DNA from: Sphingobacterium tenebrionis
GTDB lineage: Bacteria > Bacteroidota > Bacteroidia > Sphingobacteriales > Sphingobacteriaceae
Direction of reading: 5' to 3'
NCBI RefSeq assembly: GCF_037126265.1
Contig: NZ_JAYLLN010000017.1
Location: 5,975-69,974, forward strand
DNA length: 64,000 bases
In this document: piece after piece, positions 8,680-16,074 of the stretch
How positions within the stretch are numbered: the stretch's first letter is position 1
How the letters are laid out: each line of letters begins with the position of its first letter
Position numbers and translations under genes: made by a program
Notes under the pieces: model-generated
Databases searched by the model: none
The model's input: the letters and a program-made list of their open reading frames with translations, nothing else
What the model was told of the DNA's origin: nothing

Positions 8680-11024
8680 TAGTGAAAATGTCCTAATTTT
8701 ATTCCAAATGTAAATGTCCTTGGACGGGATGGTCCATAGATATATTGGGAGTCACGGAGTGCGCCGGTATCAAAATCCTTTTGGAAAGCGTTGAAAATAT
8801 TCTGGACCCCACCAAAAAGTTCGATACTGAATTCTTTCTTCACGGAAAATGTATAGCCAATCCGGGTATTGATCTCATAAAAATCATTCGCCTCCTTCAA
8901 CAGCATCTTTTCGGGCTCAACCAGGTGCGGAACGATCATTTTTCCGGTATATACGGAAGTGAGGTCTAAACTCAATGCTTCTAATGGTTTCCAGTTGGCA
9001 TTTAGGTAACCATAGATATTGGGTGTGCGGACGAACCGCTTACTGCTTACATTTTCATTGGCAGTTGGTCCCTCGAACAAAAGCTGTGCTTCCTTAAATT
9101 CTGAACGTTGAATCGTTCCTCCCGCCTGAAAGCTGTACCTCGAAGAAGGGGCAATATTCAGCTCTAGGTTGGATCCATAGACACGCGCTCCTGTTCCATT
9201 TCGCATCTCTTCGATGATCAGGTTCTCCTCTTCAGAGGTCATGATGGTGGTGAATGGATTGTTCAATTGGGTGAGGAATCCTTCTACCAAGAGGCTGGTC
9301 TGGGTAGTTCCGAAGTTCTTCGTGAAATTCAACGATCCGGTATATGCGTTGGAATATTCGGTTTCCAAGTTCTCACCGATCAGCACGAATACCTGTTGTC
9401 CGCCTACCGAGGTGACATGCATATCTTCATTGAAAGCTTGTGGAGCACGGAATCCGCGGGCAAAACCTCCTCGGAATTGCAGGTAATCGGTAATGTCATA
9501 CAATAAGGTCACCCTTGGGCTGAAAGTGCCAAAGCTTTCGGAGGAGTTTCGTTGATGACCTGCCAATTCATAGTTTCCATCTACATAGGTATAATCGTAC
9601 CGGGCGCCCAATAGGGATTTCAGATTATCCAAGATGTTCCATTCGTACTGCACATAGCTACCTAGGCCATGGGTCTTCTGATCGATCAGACGTTGGTAAC
9701 CGGGAATATTATCTTTGGTGCGGTTGCTATTGAATTCGACACCGGCAGTCAAAACATCCTTTTCGAATGTATAGGTATACTGCGAGCCGGCTACCATGGC
9801 AAAATCATCCGTATCTCCATAGGAATTGGAGGCCAAAAGGCTATCCTGTTTGGTTCTGCCGCCACCTAAACCACCGTAAAAGCTTTCCCGGTTGGTGAAT
9901 TGCGCAGAAGAATATAGGGAGATTTTATGTTTGTAATCTTTGGAATAATGGTCATAGGTCAATCCGCCGATAAAGGAATTTGTGCGCAATTGTTCGGTTA
10001 CATCCGTAAAATGGGGCGCGAGATCCAATCGGTCGCCACCACGTCTGAACTCATTGAGCACACTGAGGTCCAAGGTGATCCGGTCGAAATCGGAGGGTTT
10101 GTAAAAAGCCTTGGAGCCGAAGGTGAGGTTCTTCAATTTGGTCATTTCGGAGAAACCATCGTTATTGGCATCATAGGCTTCCCGGTTTCTATGCATCCCA
10201 TAGAAGGTGACGCCTGTTTGCAGGTCATTATCTACGTAGGAGCTGTTGAAATCCAAGCTATGGTCCCAGGCTTTTCCCCCGATCAGGGAATTGGTGGTTT
10301 TCAGTTGCCAATCGTTTTCAACCGGGTCTTTGGTGATGATGTTAATGGTTCCGGCAATGGCATTCGCGCCAAATAGGGCAGAACCTCCTGAACGGACTAC
10401 CTCGATGCGGTCGATCATGCTGGTAGGGATCTGATCCAGGCCATAGACACTGTTCAGGGCACTGAAAACGGCGCGGCTATTGATCAGGATCTGGGAGTAG
10501 GCGCCTTCCATGCCGTTCAATCGAACTTGTGTAAATCCACAGTTCTGGCAGTTGTTCTCCACGCGAACTCCGGGTTGGTAGTTCAGCGTTTCGGACATCG
10601 CGACCGACTGGGTGGCATTGAATAATTTGGGGCTCAGCACATTGACAATCACCGGTGCTTTCTTGCGCTCCATGCCGTATCGGGAGGCACTTACTACGAC
10701 CTCACTCAGGTTGAGGTTGTCTTCCTGCAGGGTGATGTTCAAGGGATTGTTCCTATCGGCTGCGGTCAGTTGTTTTTTGATGGTTTGAAAACCGATTGCG
10801 CGGATACTGATGCTTTTTATGGGCGTTTTACCTTCTTCCAGGATGAACTGTCCTAAGCTATCGGTGGATGTTCCTTGGTTGGATCCATCTACCTGTACGG
10901 TAGCATTGGCAATGGGTTCATCTTTTGGATTACTGATGGTTCCACGAATTTGTGCGTATAGGTTTGTTTGGCCCAAATAACATAGGGCTATTATCAGGCT
11001 TAACCTGAAAAAAATAGATTTCAT
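8679..11024 (-). CDS. TonB-dependent outer-membrane receptor
   Basis: A 781-residue receptor. Order: signal peptide ending NLYAQ, carboxypeptidase-regulatory-like domain (about 26-105), plug domain beginning near LSEVVVSASRYG, then a 22-strand barrel. The plug carries NNCQNCGFTQVRLNGMEG, a CxxC next to the usual R-x-N-G motif, and the segment IDRIEVVRSGGSALFGANAIAG. I place the start at the ATG 11022-11024, since the longer reading begins with TTG and spoils the signal peptide. It lies between a His-rich membrane protein gene and a thioredoxin-like gene in one operon. The substrate is unknown; a metal or metal chelate is plausible. Confidence 0.9.
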   Translation of the reverse strand: MKSIFFRLSLIIALCYLGQTNLYAQIRGTISNPKDEPIANATVQVDGSNQGTSTDSLGQFILEEGKTPIKSISIRAIGFQTIKKQLTAADRNNPLNITLQEDNLNLSEVVVSASRYGMERKKAPVIVNVLSPKLFNATQSVAMSETLNYQPGVRVENNCQNCGFTQVRLNGMEGAYSQILINSRAVFSALNSVYGLDQIPTSMIDRIEVVRSGGSALFGANAIAGTINIITKDPVENDWQLKTTNSLIGGKAWDHSLDFNSSYVDNDLQTGVTFYGMHRNREAYDANNDGFSEMTKLKNLTFGSKAFYKPSDFDRITLDLSVLNEFRRGGDRLDLAPHFTDVTEQLRTNSFIGGLTYDHYSKDYKHKISLYSSAQFTNRESFYGGLGGGRTKQDSLLASNSYGDTDDFAMVAGSQYTYTFEKDVLTAGVEFNSNRTKDNIPGYQRLIDQKTHGLGSYVQYEWNILDNLKSLLGARYDYTYVDGNYELAGHQRNSSESFGTFSPRVTLLYDITDYLQFRGGFARGFRAPQAFNEDMHVTSVGGQQVFVLIGENLETEYSNAYTGSLNFTKNFGTTQTSLLVEGFLTQLNNPFTTIMTSEEENLIIEEMRNGTGARVYGSNLELNIAPSSRYSFQAGGTIQRSEFKEAQLLFEGPTANENVSSKRFVRTPNIYGYLNANWKPLEALSLDLTSVYTGKMIVPHLVEPEKMLLKEANDFYEINTRIGYTFSVKKEFSIELFGGVQNIFNAFQKDFDTGALRDSQYIYGPSRPRTFTFGIKLGHFH

Positions 11025-11127
11025 AGTAAAATTTAGCAATGATCAATAAGGTATGGCCTGGGATTAAGCAGGCGACATACAAATACAATAAGGACCATGA
11101 AAATTTGATTTCATGGTTGGAATAAGA

Positions 11128-11490
11128 TTATGCTAAATGGGTAGGAGGGTCTCTTCCGGTGTTGAAAGAGATGTATTGTTTGATTTCCGCGAAGGTTTTC
11201 TCCGCGAAATGGATTTCTGTAAGGACTTGTTGGATAGGAGCGGTGTAAGTTTGCGACTCCCAGTTTAGGTAACTGCCCTGGAAAACAATGTCCAGGTATT
11301 TGATTTCATCATCGGAGTGGTGTTGGTGATGTTTTTTTTCGCCAAGATCGTAAGGGTGGATGTGGGTGACAATCTCTCCGGTGGAGGTGACCTCTTTGTG
11401 CATAAAGACAATTCCGCTGATGATGATGCCGCAGATCCAGAAGAAGAGGAAATGGGCGATTATTAGGCGGTATGGATGTATTTTATGCAT
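11128..11490 (-). CDS. Small histidine-rich membrane protein
   Basis: A 120-residue protein with one N-terminal transmembrane segment (LIIAHFLFFWICGIIISGIV) and an exported tail rich in histidine: THIHPYDL and KKHHQHHSDD. The tail could bind a transition metal. It is the first gene of the operon that continues, after 103 bp, with the TonB receptor and the thioredoxin-like protein. I do not recognise a named family. Confidence 0.65.
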   Translation of the reverse strand: MHKIHPYRLIIAHFLFFWICGIIISGIVFMHKEVTSTGEIVTHIHPYDLGEKKHHQHHSDDEIKYLDIVFQGSYLNWESQTYTAPIQQVLTEIHFAEKTFAEIKQYISFNTGRDPPTHLA

Positions 11491-11550
11491 GCAGATGTGA
11501 AATCTGGGATAAATTTAGGGAATTTTTTCCGTGATTGGGAGATTTTTGCA

Positions 11551-11825
11551 TCATTGCGAGGTGTTTTACGTCATTGCGAGGTGTTTTACGTCATTGGGAG
11601 GTTTTTTACGTCATTGCGAGGAACGAAGCAATCTTCCCGCATGTCATGCTGAGCGAAGTCGAAGCATCTACGTATGGTACCCGAACAGATCCTTCGACTT
11701 CGCTCAGGATGACACTTAAAGAAAGGATGACACTTAAAGAAAGATTGCTTCGTCGTGCCTCCTCGCAATGACGCGTTGTTGTCATGACGCGATGTTGTCA
11801 ATGACGTAATATTGTCAATGACTCC
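11551..11825. repeat. Composite nested hairpin repeat with 20-bp ladder
   Basis: The stretch 11491-11831 has no gene. Outer arms A (11610-11634) and B (11742-11772) enclose inner arms C (11643-11669, GTCATGCT..AGCATCT) and C' (11687-11713, which reads GTCATCCT..AGGATCT on the minus strand). Left of A, TCATTGCGAG-type units recur exactly every 20 bp at 11551, 11571, 11591 and 11611. Right of B, ATGACG-type units start at 11768, 11784, 11801 and 11818. An 18-bp direct duplication (AGGATGACACTTAAAGAA) lies at about 11707-11742. Confidence 0.92.
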
Positions 11826-11831
11826 TAACCC

Positions 11832-12179
11832 TTACACCAACTTATTATTCTCATCCGGGAAAATAACAGTTGGTTTAAAAGTTTTGGCTTCTTCGCGATC
11901 AATAGTCGCATAAGAAATCACGATCACAATATCACCAACCTGCACCAAACGAGCTGCAGCGCCATTCAAACAAAGAATTCCGGATCCACGTTCGCCAGGA
12001 ATGACATAGGTTTCCAATCTGGCGCCGTTATTATTATTTACAATTTGTACTTTTTCTCCAACGATCAAGTCTGCCGCATCAATCAAATCTTCATCAATGG
12101 TGATGCTTCCAACATAATTCAACTCCGCTTGTGTAACACGAGCGCGGTGAATTTTCGATTTCATTACTTCAATAAACAT
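11832..12179 (-). CDS. panD: Aspartate 1-decarboxylase
   Basis: A 115-residue pyruvoyl enzyme making beta-alanine from aspartate for pantothenate synthesis. The self-cleavage site is G24-S25 in NYVGSITID, where Ser25 becomes the pyruvoyl group. The length is typical. It lies 67 bp downstream of panC on the same strand, so beta-alanine synthesis sits beside the enzyme that uses it. A TAACTTTG box (12184-12191) ends 4 nt before the ATG and could give a leaderless message. Confidence 0.95.
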   Translation of the reverse strand: MFIEVMKSKIHRARVTQAELNYVGSITIDEDLIDAADLIVGEKVQIVNNNNGARLETYVIPGERGSGILCLNGAAARLVQVGDIVIVISYATIDREEAKTFKPTVIFPDENNKLV

Positions 12180-12183
12180 AATG

Positions 12184-12191
12184 CAAAGTTA
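12184..12191 (-). promoter_or_regulatory. Candidate -7 box for panD
   Basis: TAACTTTG on the minus strand fits TAnnTTTG. Only CATT separates it from the panD ATG, so the transcript could start at or next to the start codon. No -33 box is evident. Confidence 0.4.
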
Positions 12192-12246
12192 GGGTTTTCC
12201 CGTGTAATAGCTTTGTAAATTAATCAAGTGCTAATAAACAAATATT

Positions 12247-13092
12247 CTACGCTAAAATAATATTATCAATCAAACGCACATTTTCCACCCAGGCCGTAAT
12301 CAAGGCAACATACTCTTTTCCGGCTTCAATTTCCGATACCGGTTCCAAGCTACTGGATTCACAGATCGCCAAATACTCCAACGTAACAGCCGGGTTCTCC
12401 GCAATCATCACCTTGCTATCTACCAATAATTCCGCTACTGATCGCTTCTTGATATTCGTCTTGATAAATCGCAATACCTTAGACAAAGTCAATGCATCCG
12501 CTTTCCCTTGTTCCGACAATCTTGCATTTCTAGAGCTTAATGCCAATCCTTCTTCACTACGCACCGTAGGGCAGATCAACAAATGGATAGGCAGCTCCTT
12601 AATATCGATCATCCGCTGGATCACCATCACCTGCTGGAAGTCTTTTTGCCCAAAACAAGCCTGGTCAGGTTCTACCAAAGAAAACAACTTGTAGACTATT
12701 TGTGTAACACCTTGGAAATGCCCAGGCCTATGCTCCCCTTCCCAGATCTTATCCAGATTGCCAAGATCAATATGCCACTCCGGATCGTTTTCAGGATACA
12801 TCTCTTCCACCGATGGAAGGAAGAGGATATCACAATCTACCGACTCCAATAAAGCGATGTCCTTTTCAATAGGGCGAGGATAATTTTCCAGATCCTTTGG
12901 GTCATTGAATTGGGTTGGATTCACAAAAATGCTACAAACGATGATATCTGTCCTTGGTTTTGCGTATTCGATGAGGGATAAATGACCCTCATGCAAGGCG
13001 CCCATGGTGGGTACCAATGTTATTGTTTTTTCTTCTTGGCGGATATCTTGCAAAGCAGCTTGCAACTCCCCCTTTGTACGAAATATTTTCAC
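12247..13092 (-). CDS. panC: Pantothenate synthetase
   Basis: A 281-residue ATP-dependent ligase joining pantoate and beta-alanine. The nucleotide-binding PTMGALHEGHLSLI (His-x-Gly-His) is at about residues 28-41; FVNPTQFN, GQKDFQQ and SSRNARL follow in family order. The start codon is GTG at 13090-13092. It is divergent from the starch-synthase-like gene and followed by panD. Confidence 0.95.
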   Translation of the reverse strand: MKIFRTKGELQAALQDIRQEEKTITLVPTMGALHEGHLSLIEYAKPRTDIIVCSIFVNPTQFNDPKDLENYPRPIEKDIALLESVDCDILFLPSVEEMYPENDPEWHIDLGNLDKIWEGEHRPGHFQGVTQIVYKLFSLVEPDQACFGQKDFQQVMVIQRMIDIKELPIHLLICPTVRSEEGLALSSRNARLSEQGKADALTLSKVLRFIKTNIKKRSVAELLVDSKVMIAENPAVTLEYLAICESSSLEPVSEIEAGKEYVALITAWVENVRLIDNIILA

Positions 13093-13163
13093 GGCGGAAA
13101 TTTAAAATTAGGTGCAAAAATGAGGAATAATCTTTAAATTATAAAACGATGATTTTTAATCAA

Positions 13164-13194
13164 TTGTAAAATTGATAAATTATGTGTATCTTTG
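13164..13194 (+). promoter_or_regulatory. Bacteroidota-type promoter of the starch-synthase-like gene
   Basis: TTG at 13164-13166 and TATCTTTG at 13187-13194 are separated by 20 bp, fitting the -33 TTG / -7 TAnnTTTG architecture. The start codon is about 40 bp further on. Confidence 0.55.
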
Positions 13195-13236
13195 TAGACC
13201 GATTTTACTATTCAATAAATAAAAAAACAGTTGGAG

Positions 13237-14058
13237 ATGGCAAAAACGAAAATCTTGTTTATTACCCATGAAATGTCGCCTTTCCTTGAATTAAGTAAAA
13301 TTTCTGAAATAACACGCCAGTTACCACATGCAATGCAGGAAAAAGGATTCGAAATTCGGATTCTAATGCCTCGTTTTGGTAACATTAATGAGCGCAGAAA
13401 TCGTCTTCATGAAGTGATAAGGTTGTCGGGAATGAACATTGTGGTGGACAATAATGATAATCCGCTAATTATTAAGGTAGCATCCTTGCCGGCAGCAAGA
13501 ATGCAGGTTTACTTCTTAGATAATGAGGAGTATTTTCAGCGGAAGAAGGTTTTTCGTGATGAGCAAGGGAAATTCTTTGATGACAATAACGAACGTTCCT
13601 TGTTCTTCTGTAAAGGAGCTTTGGAAACTGTCAAGAAATTAGGTTGGTCACCGGATGTGGTACATTGCCACGGATGGTTTACCGCGATGGTACCGGCTTA
13701 CCTAAAAACTGTATACCAAAACGATCCTACATTCAAGGATGCTAAGGTTTTCTATTCCCTTTACAAAGAGGATTTTGAGAACGCAAGCCTTGGAACGAAG
13801 TATGCTGAAATGGCTAGCCAATCAGATATCGCCGCTGATCAAGTGAAGGATTACGCATCCGGATCTTACGTGGATATCTGCAAAGGCGCACTTTCTTTCA
13901 CGGATGTCGCTATCAAATGCGATGCTGACATCAACCCTGAAATTACCGCGTACATCCAAGAACATAATATTCGTACATTCGAACCGACTTCTGATGAAGA
14001 TTACGAAGCATTCGGCGAATTATATGACGAGTTTGTAAACGAAGAAGTCTCAGCTTAG
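13237..14058 (+). CDS. Glycogen/starch synthase N-terminal domain protein (probably not catalytic)
   Basis: A 273-residue protein resembling only the N-terminal Rossmann half of GT5 glycogen synthases: KILFITHEMSPF, the region RILMPRFGNINERRNRL, and DVVHCHGWFTAMVPAYL all align by eye with the family. The KTGGL motif that binds ADP-glucose is replaced by LSKISEITRQL, and there is no C-terminal GT-B half; the gene ends cleanly with no GT-like sequence behind it. I use the ATG at 13237 (a TTG two codons earlier is open). It is divergent from panC. A regulatory or structural role is likely but unknown. Confidence 0.8.
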   Translation: MAKTKILFITHEMSPFLELSKISEITRQLPHAMQEKGFEIRILMPRFGNINERRNRLHEVIRLSGMNIVVDNNDNPLIIKVASLPAARMQVYFLDNEEYFQRKKVFRDEQGKFFDDNNERSLFFCKGALETVKKLGWSPDVVHCHGWFTAMVPAYLKTVYQNDPTFKDAKVFYSLYKEDFENASLGTKYAEMASQSDIAADQVKDYASGSYVDICKGALSFTDVAIKCDADINPEITAYIQEHNIRTFEPTSDEDYEAFGELYDEFVNEEVSA

Positions 14059-14063
14059 TAGAG

Positions 14064-14278
14064 TATAAAGTATTGAGTATTTAGTATTTAGACCTATGCG
14101 GGCTGTCAAAAGCAAGTATAGGTCTATTTATTAAATACTTTTTTAATGCGGTATCCATTTCTCGAGATAAAAAATCTCTTTTTATCTTTAATGTGGCATA
14201 TTCAAACTATAAAAAGTCATAATGCAAACAAACTATACAGAGTCTTAATACTAACTACTAAATACTAAATACTAAACC
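14064..14278. repeat. AT-rich spacer with TAGTATTTAG inverted repeats
   Basis: Near the left end GAGTATTTAGTATTTAG (about 14075-14091) is matched in inverse by tandem ACTAAAT units just before ispF (about 14256-14275). Inside, TAGACCTAT and ATAGGTCTA form a 9-bp stem that could terminate the upstream gene. No gene is present. Confidence 0.55.
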
Positions 14279-14752
14279 ATGATACGCGTAGGTTTTGGGT
14301 TTGATGTACACCAAATGAAAGAAGGACATCCATTTGTGGTAGGAGGAGTGACGTTGGATCATCATGCTGGGGCATTTGGGCATTCGGATGCGGATGTGTT
14401 GGCTCATGCGATCTGCGACGCTATTTTGGGTGCTGCAAATCTAGAGGATATTGGCTATCATTTCCCGAATACCGATGATAAATGGAAAGGTGCGAATAGT
14501 TTGGACCTTTTACGCCATTGTATTCAATTGATCAAGGATAAAGGATATTCTTTGGGAAATATTGATGCGATGTTATGTTTAGAGGCACCGAAGATCAAGC
14601 CTTATATTCCAGAAATGAAAAAGAACATTGCGGAAGCTGCGGGCATTACAGTAGAGGATATCTCTATTAAGGCTACCACCAATGAGAAGATGGGATTTAT
14701 TGGCCGTGAAGAGGGCGTGGTGGCTTATGCGGTCTGCCTTTTGGAAAAATAA
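14279..14752 (+). CDS. ispF: 2-C-methyl-D-erythritol 2,4-cyclodiphosphate synthase
   Basis: A 157-residue enzyme of the MEP isoprenoid pathway. The zinc ligands are D9 and H11 in GFDVHQM and H43 in the region after GHSDADVL; the C-terminal ATTNEKMGFIGREEG is characteristic. ispG of the same pathway lies at 53924-55930. The 3' end overlaps the convergent MFS gene by 28 bp. Confidence 0.96.
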   Translation: MIRVGFGFDVHQMKEGHPFVVGGVTLDHHAGAFGHSDADVLAHAICDAILGAANLEDIGYHFPNTDDKWKGANSLDLLRHCIQLIKDKGYSLGNIDAMLCLEAPKIKPYIPEMKKNIAEAAGITVEDISIKATTNEKMGFIGREEGVVAYAVCLLEK

Positions 14753-15945
14753 TTGATAACAAGGATGACGGCAAACAATGCCAATAATCCACCAAGATAA
14801 AATGGAGCGCCTGGGAGATACACCGAGGCGTTCTTTTTTGTAAAAAAGGAGAAGAGGCTGGTCATCAGGATAGGGCCAATTATGGCCGTTAGGCTGATCA
14901 CACAGGTCAATCCACCTTGAATCTGGCCTTGCTCATTGGCCGGTGTCTGGTTAGAGATGGAACTCTGTATGGCCGGTCCGGCAATTCCTGCAAATACATA
15001 AAAGAAACTGGCCACATACAGCCAAGCGGAGGTAGGGGCTAAACCCATCGCGATCAATGATCCTGCATTCAGGAGCAAGCCGATGATGATGCTCTTGGCA
15101 ATCCCTAATTTGGGGATAATGATCCGGATCAATCCTGCTTGCACGATCGTAAGCAACACCCCAATAAAACCCAAAGAATAGCCTACCATACGTTCGTTCC
15201 ATTGGAATTTCTCCATCGTAAAATAAGACCAGGTACTCTGTACGGCATGCGCCGCTACGTTGATCAGAAAGATGCAGATAACCAAGGTCTGGATCTGGGG
15301 ATATTTTCCGATATGCCGGAAACTCCCGATTGGATTGGCATTGATCCATCTGAAGTTCCGTCGGTTTTCTTTATTTAAGGATTCTGGCACTACAAAATAC
15401 CCGTATACAAAATTCAGGAAGGATAGACCAGCAGCGGCAAAGAAAGGTACGCGAGGTCCATAATGCCCCAGGATACCGCCCAGGACAGGCCCAATGATAA
15501 ATCCTAATCCAAAAGCGGCACCCAATAGGCCGAAATTCTGGGCTTTGTTCTTCTTCGTGCTCACATCAGCTATGTATGCTGCAGCCACCGTATGGCTAGC
15601 GCCGGTAATACCAGCTACAATTCGTCCAACAAATAACCAGAAAATACTAGGAGCCCAGCCGATCAATAGGTAGTTCACAGCGAAACCGAACAAGGAGCAA
15701 AGCAGGACTGGTCTTCGGCCAAAATGATCACTCAAATTTCCAAGGATGGCCGCAAAGAAAAATTGCATGAAGGCATAACAGAAAGTCAGCCAACCCCCAT
15801 ACGAAGATGCCTGGCTTAAGTCGCCATGTATCAATTCTTTGATCAATGCTGGCATCACTGGAATGATGATACCCAATCCTATCGAATCTAAAACTACGGT
15901 GATGAAAATGAATAGTAAGCCAGCTTGTGATTTATTGTTGGGCAT
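14725..15945 (-). CDS. TetA-like MFS efflux transporter
   Basis: A 406-residue 12-TM drug:H+ antiporter-like protein. DSIGLGIIIPVMPAL near the N-terminus and NLSDHFGRRPVLL in loop 2-3 are typical of the TetA/multidrug group. It overlaps the end of ispF in a tail-to-tail arrangement and is transcribed alone. The substrate cannot be told from sequence; chromosomal relatives in this phylum usually have no known resistance phenotype. Confidence 0.82.
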   Translation of the reverse strand: MPNNKSQAGLLFIFITVVLDSIGLGIIIPVMPALIKELIHGDLSQASSYGGWLTFCYAFMQFFFAAILGNLSDHFGRRPVLLCSLFGFAVNYLLIGWAPSIFWLFVGRIVAGITGASHTVAAAYIADVSTKKNKAQNFGLLGAAFGLGFIIGPVLGGILGHYGPRVPFFAAAGLSFLNFVYGYFVVPESLNKENRRNFRWINANPIGSFRHIGKYPQIQTLVICIFLINVAAHAVQSTWSYFTMEKFQWNERMVGYSLGFIGVLLTIVQAGLIRIIIPKLGIAKSIIIGLLLNAGSLIAMGLAPTSAWLYVASFFYVFAGIAGPAIQSSISNQTPANEQGQIQGGLTCVISLTAIIGPILMTSLFSFFTKKNASVYLPGAPFYLGGLLALFAVILVINYFSKRQTA

Positions 15946-15972
15946 ATATACTAAGGTAAAAGAAAATTATGG

Positions 15973-15980
15973 TATTTTTG
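15973..15980 (+). promoter_or_regulatory. Candidate -7 box for the PBP1A-uvrC unit
   Basis: TATTTTTG fits TAnnTTTG and lies 94 bp upstream of the PBP1A ATG, between it and the divergent MFS gene. No clear -33 box is visible. Confidence 0.38.
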
Positions 15981-16074
15981 TAGCGTTCAACAAACAATTG
16001 GCACACTTACTGATATTATGCATTTCATGGTTATCCAGTTTAAGTGGGTAATTGATTATTCATTACTATAACAA

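Noticed and set aside
11551..11620. 20-bp periodic array as a CRISPR
   Set aside because: Repeats are about 10 bp and imperfect, spacers are too short, and no cas genes are present.
11531..11801. Open frames at 11531-11801 and similar ones at 4864-5064 and 53706-53945
   Set aside because: They translate the dispersed repeat (peptides such as FDFAQDD and RNEAI); the same peptides recur at every copy in several frames.
13237..14058. Frameshifted remnant of a complete glycogen synthase
   Set aside because: No GT-B C-terminal half is found downstream in any frame, and the protein ends with its own acidic tail.
14725..15945. Tetracycline resistance gene
   Set aside because: Only general TetA-like MFS features are visible; no mobile element or resistance context supports a specific drug.
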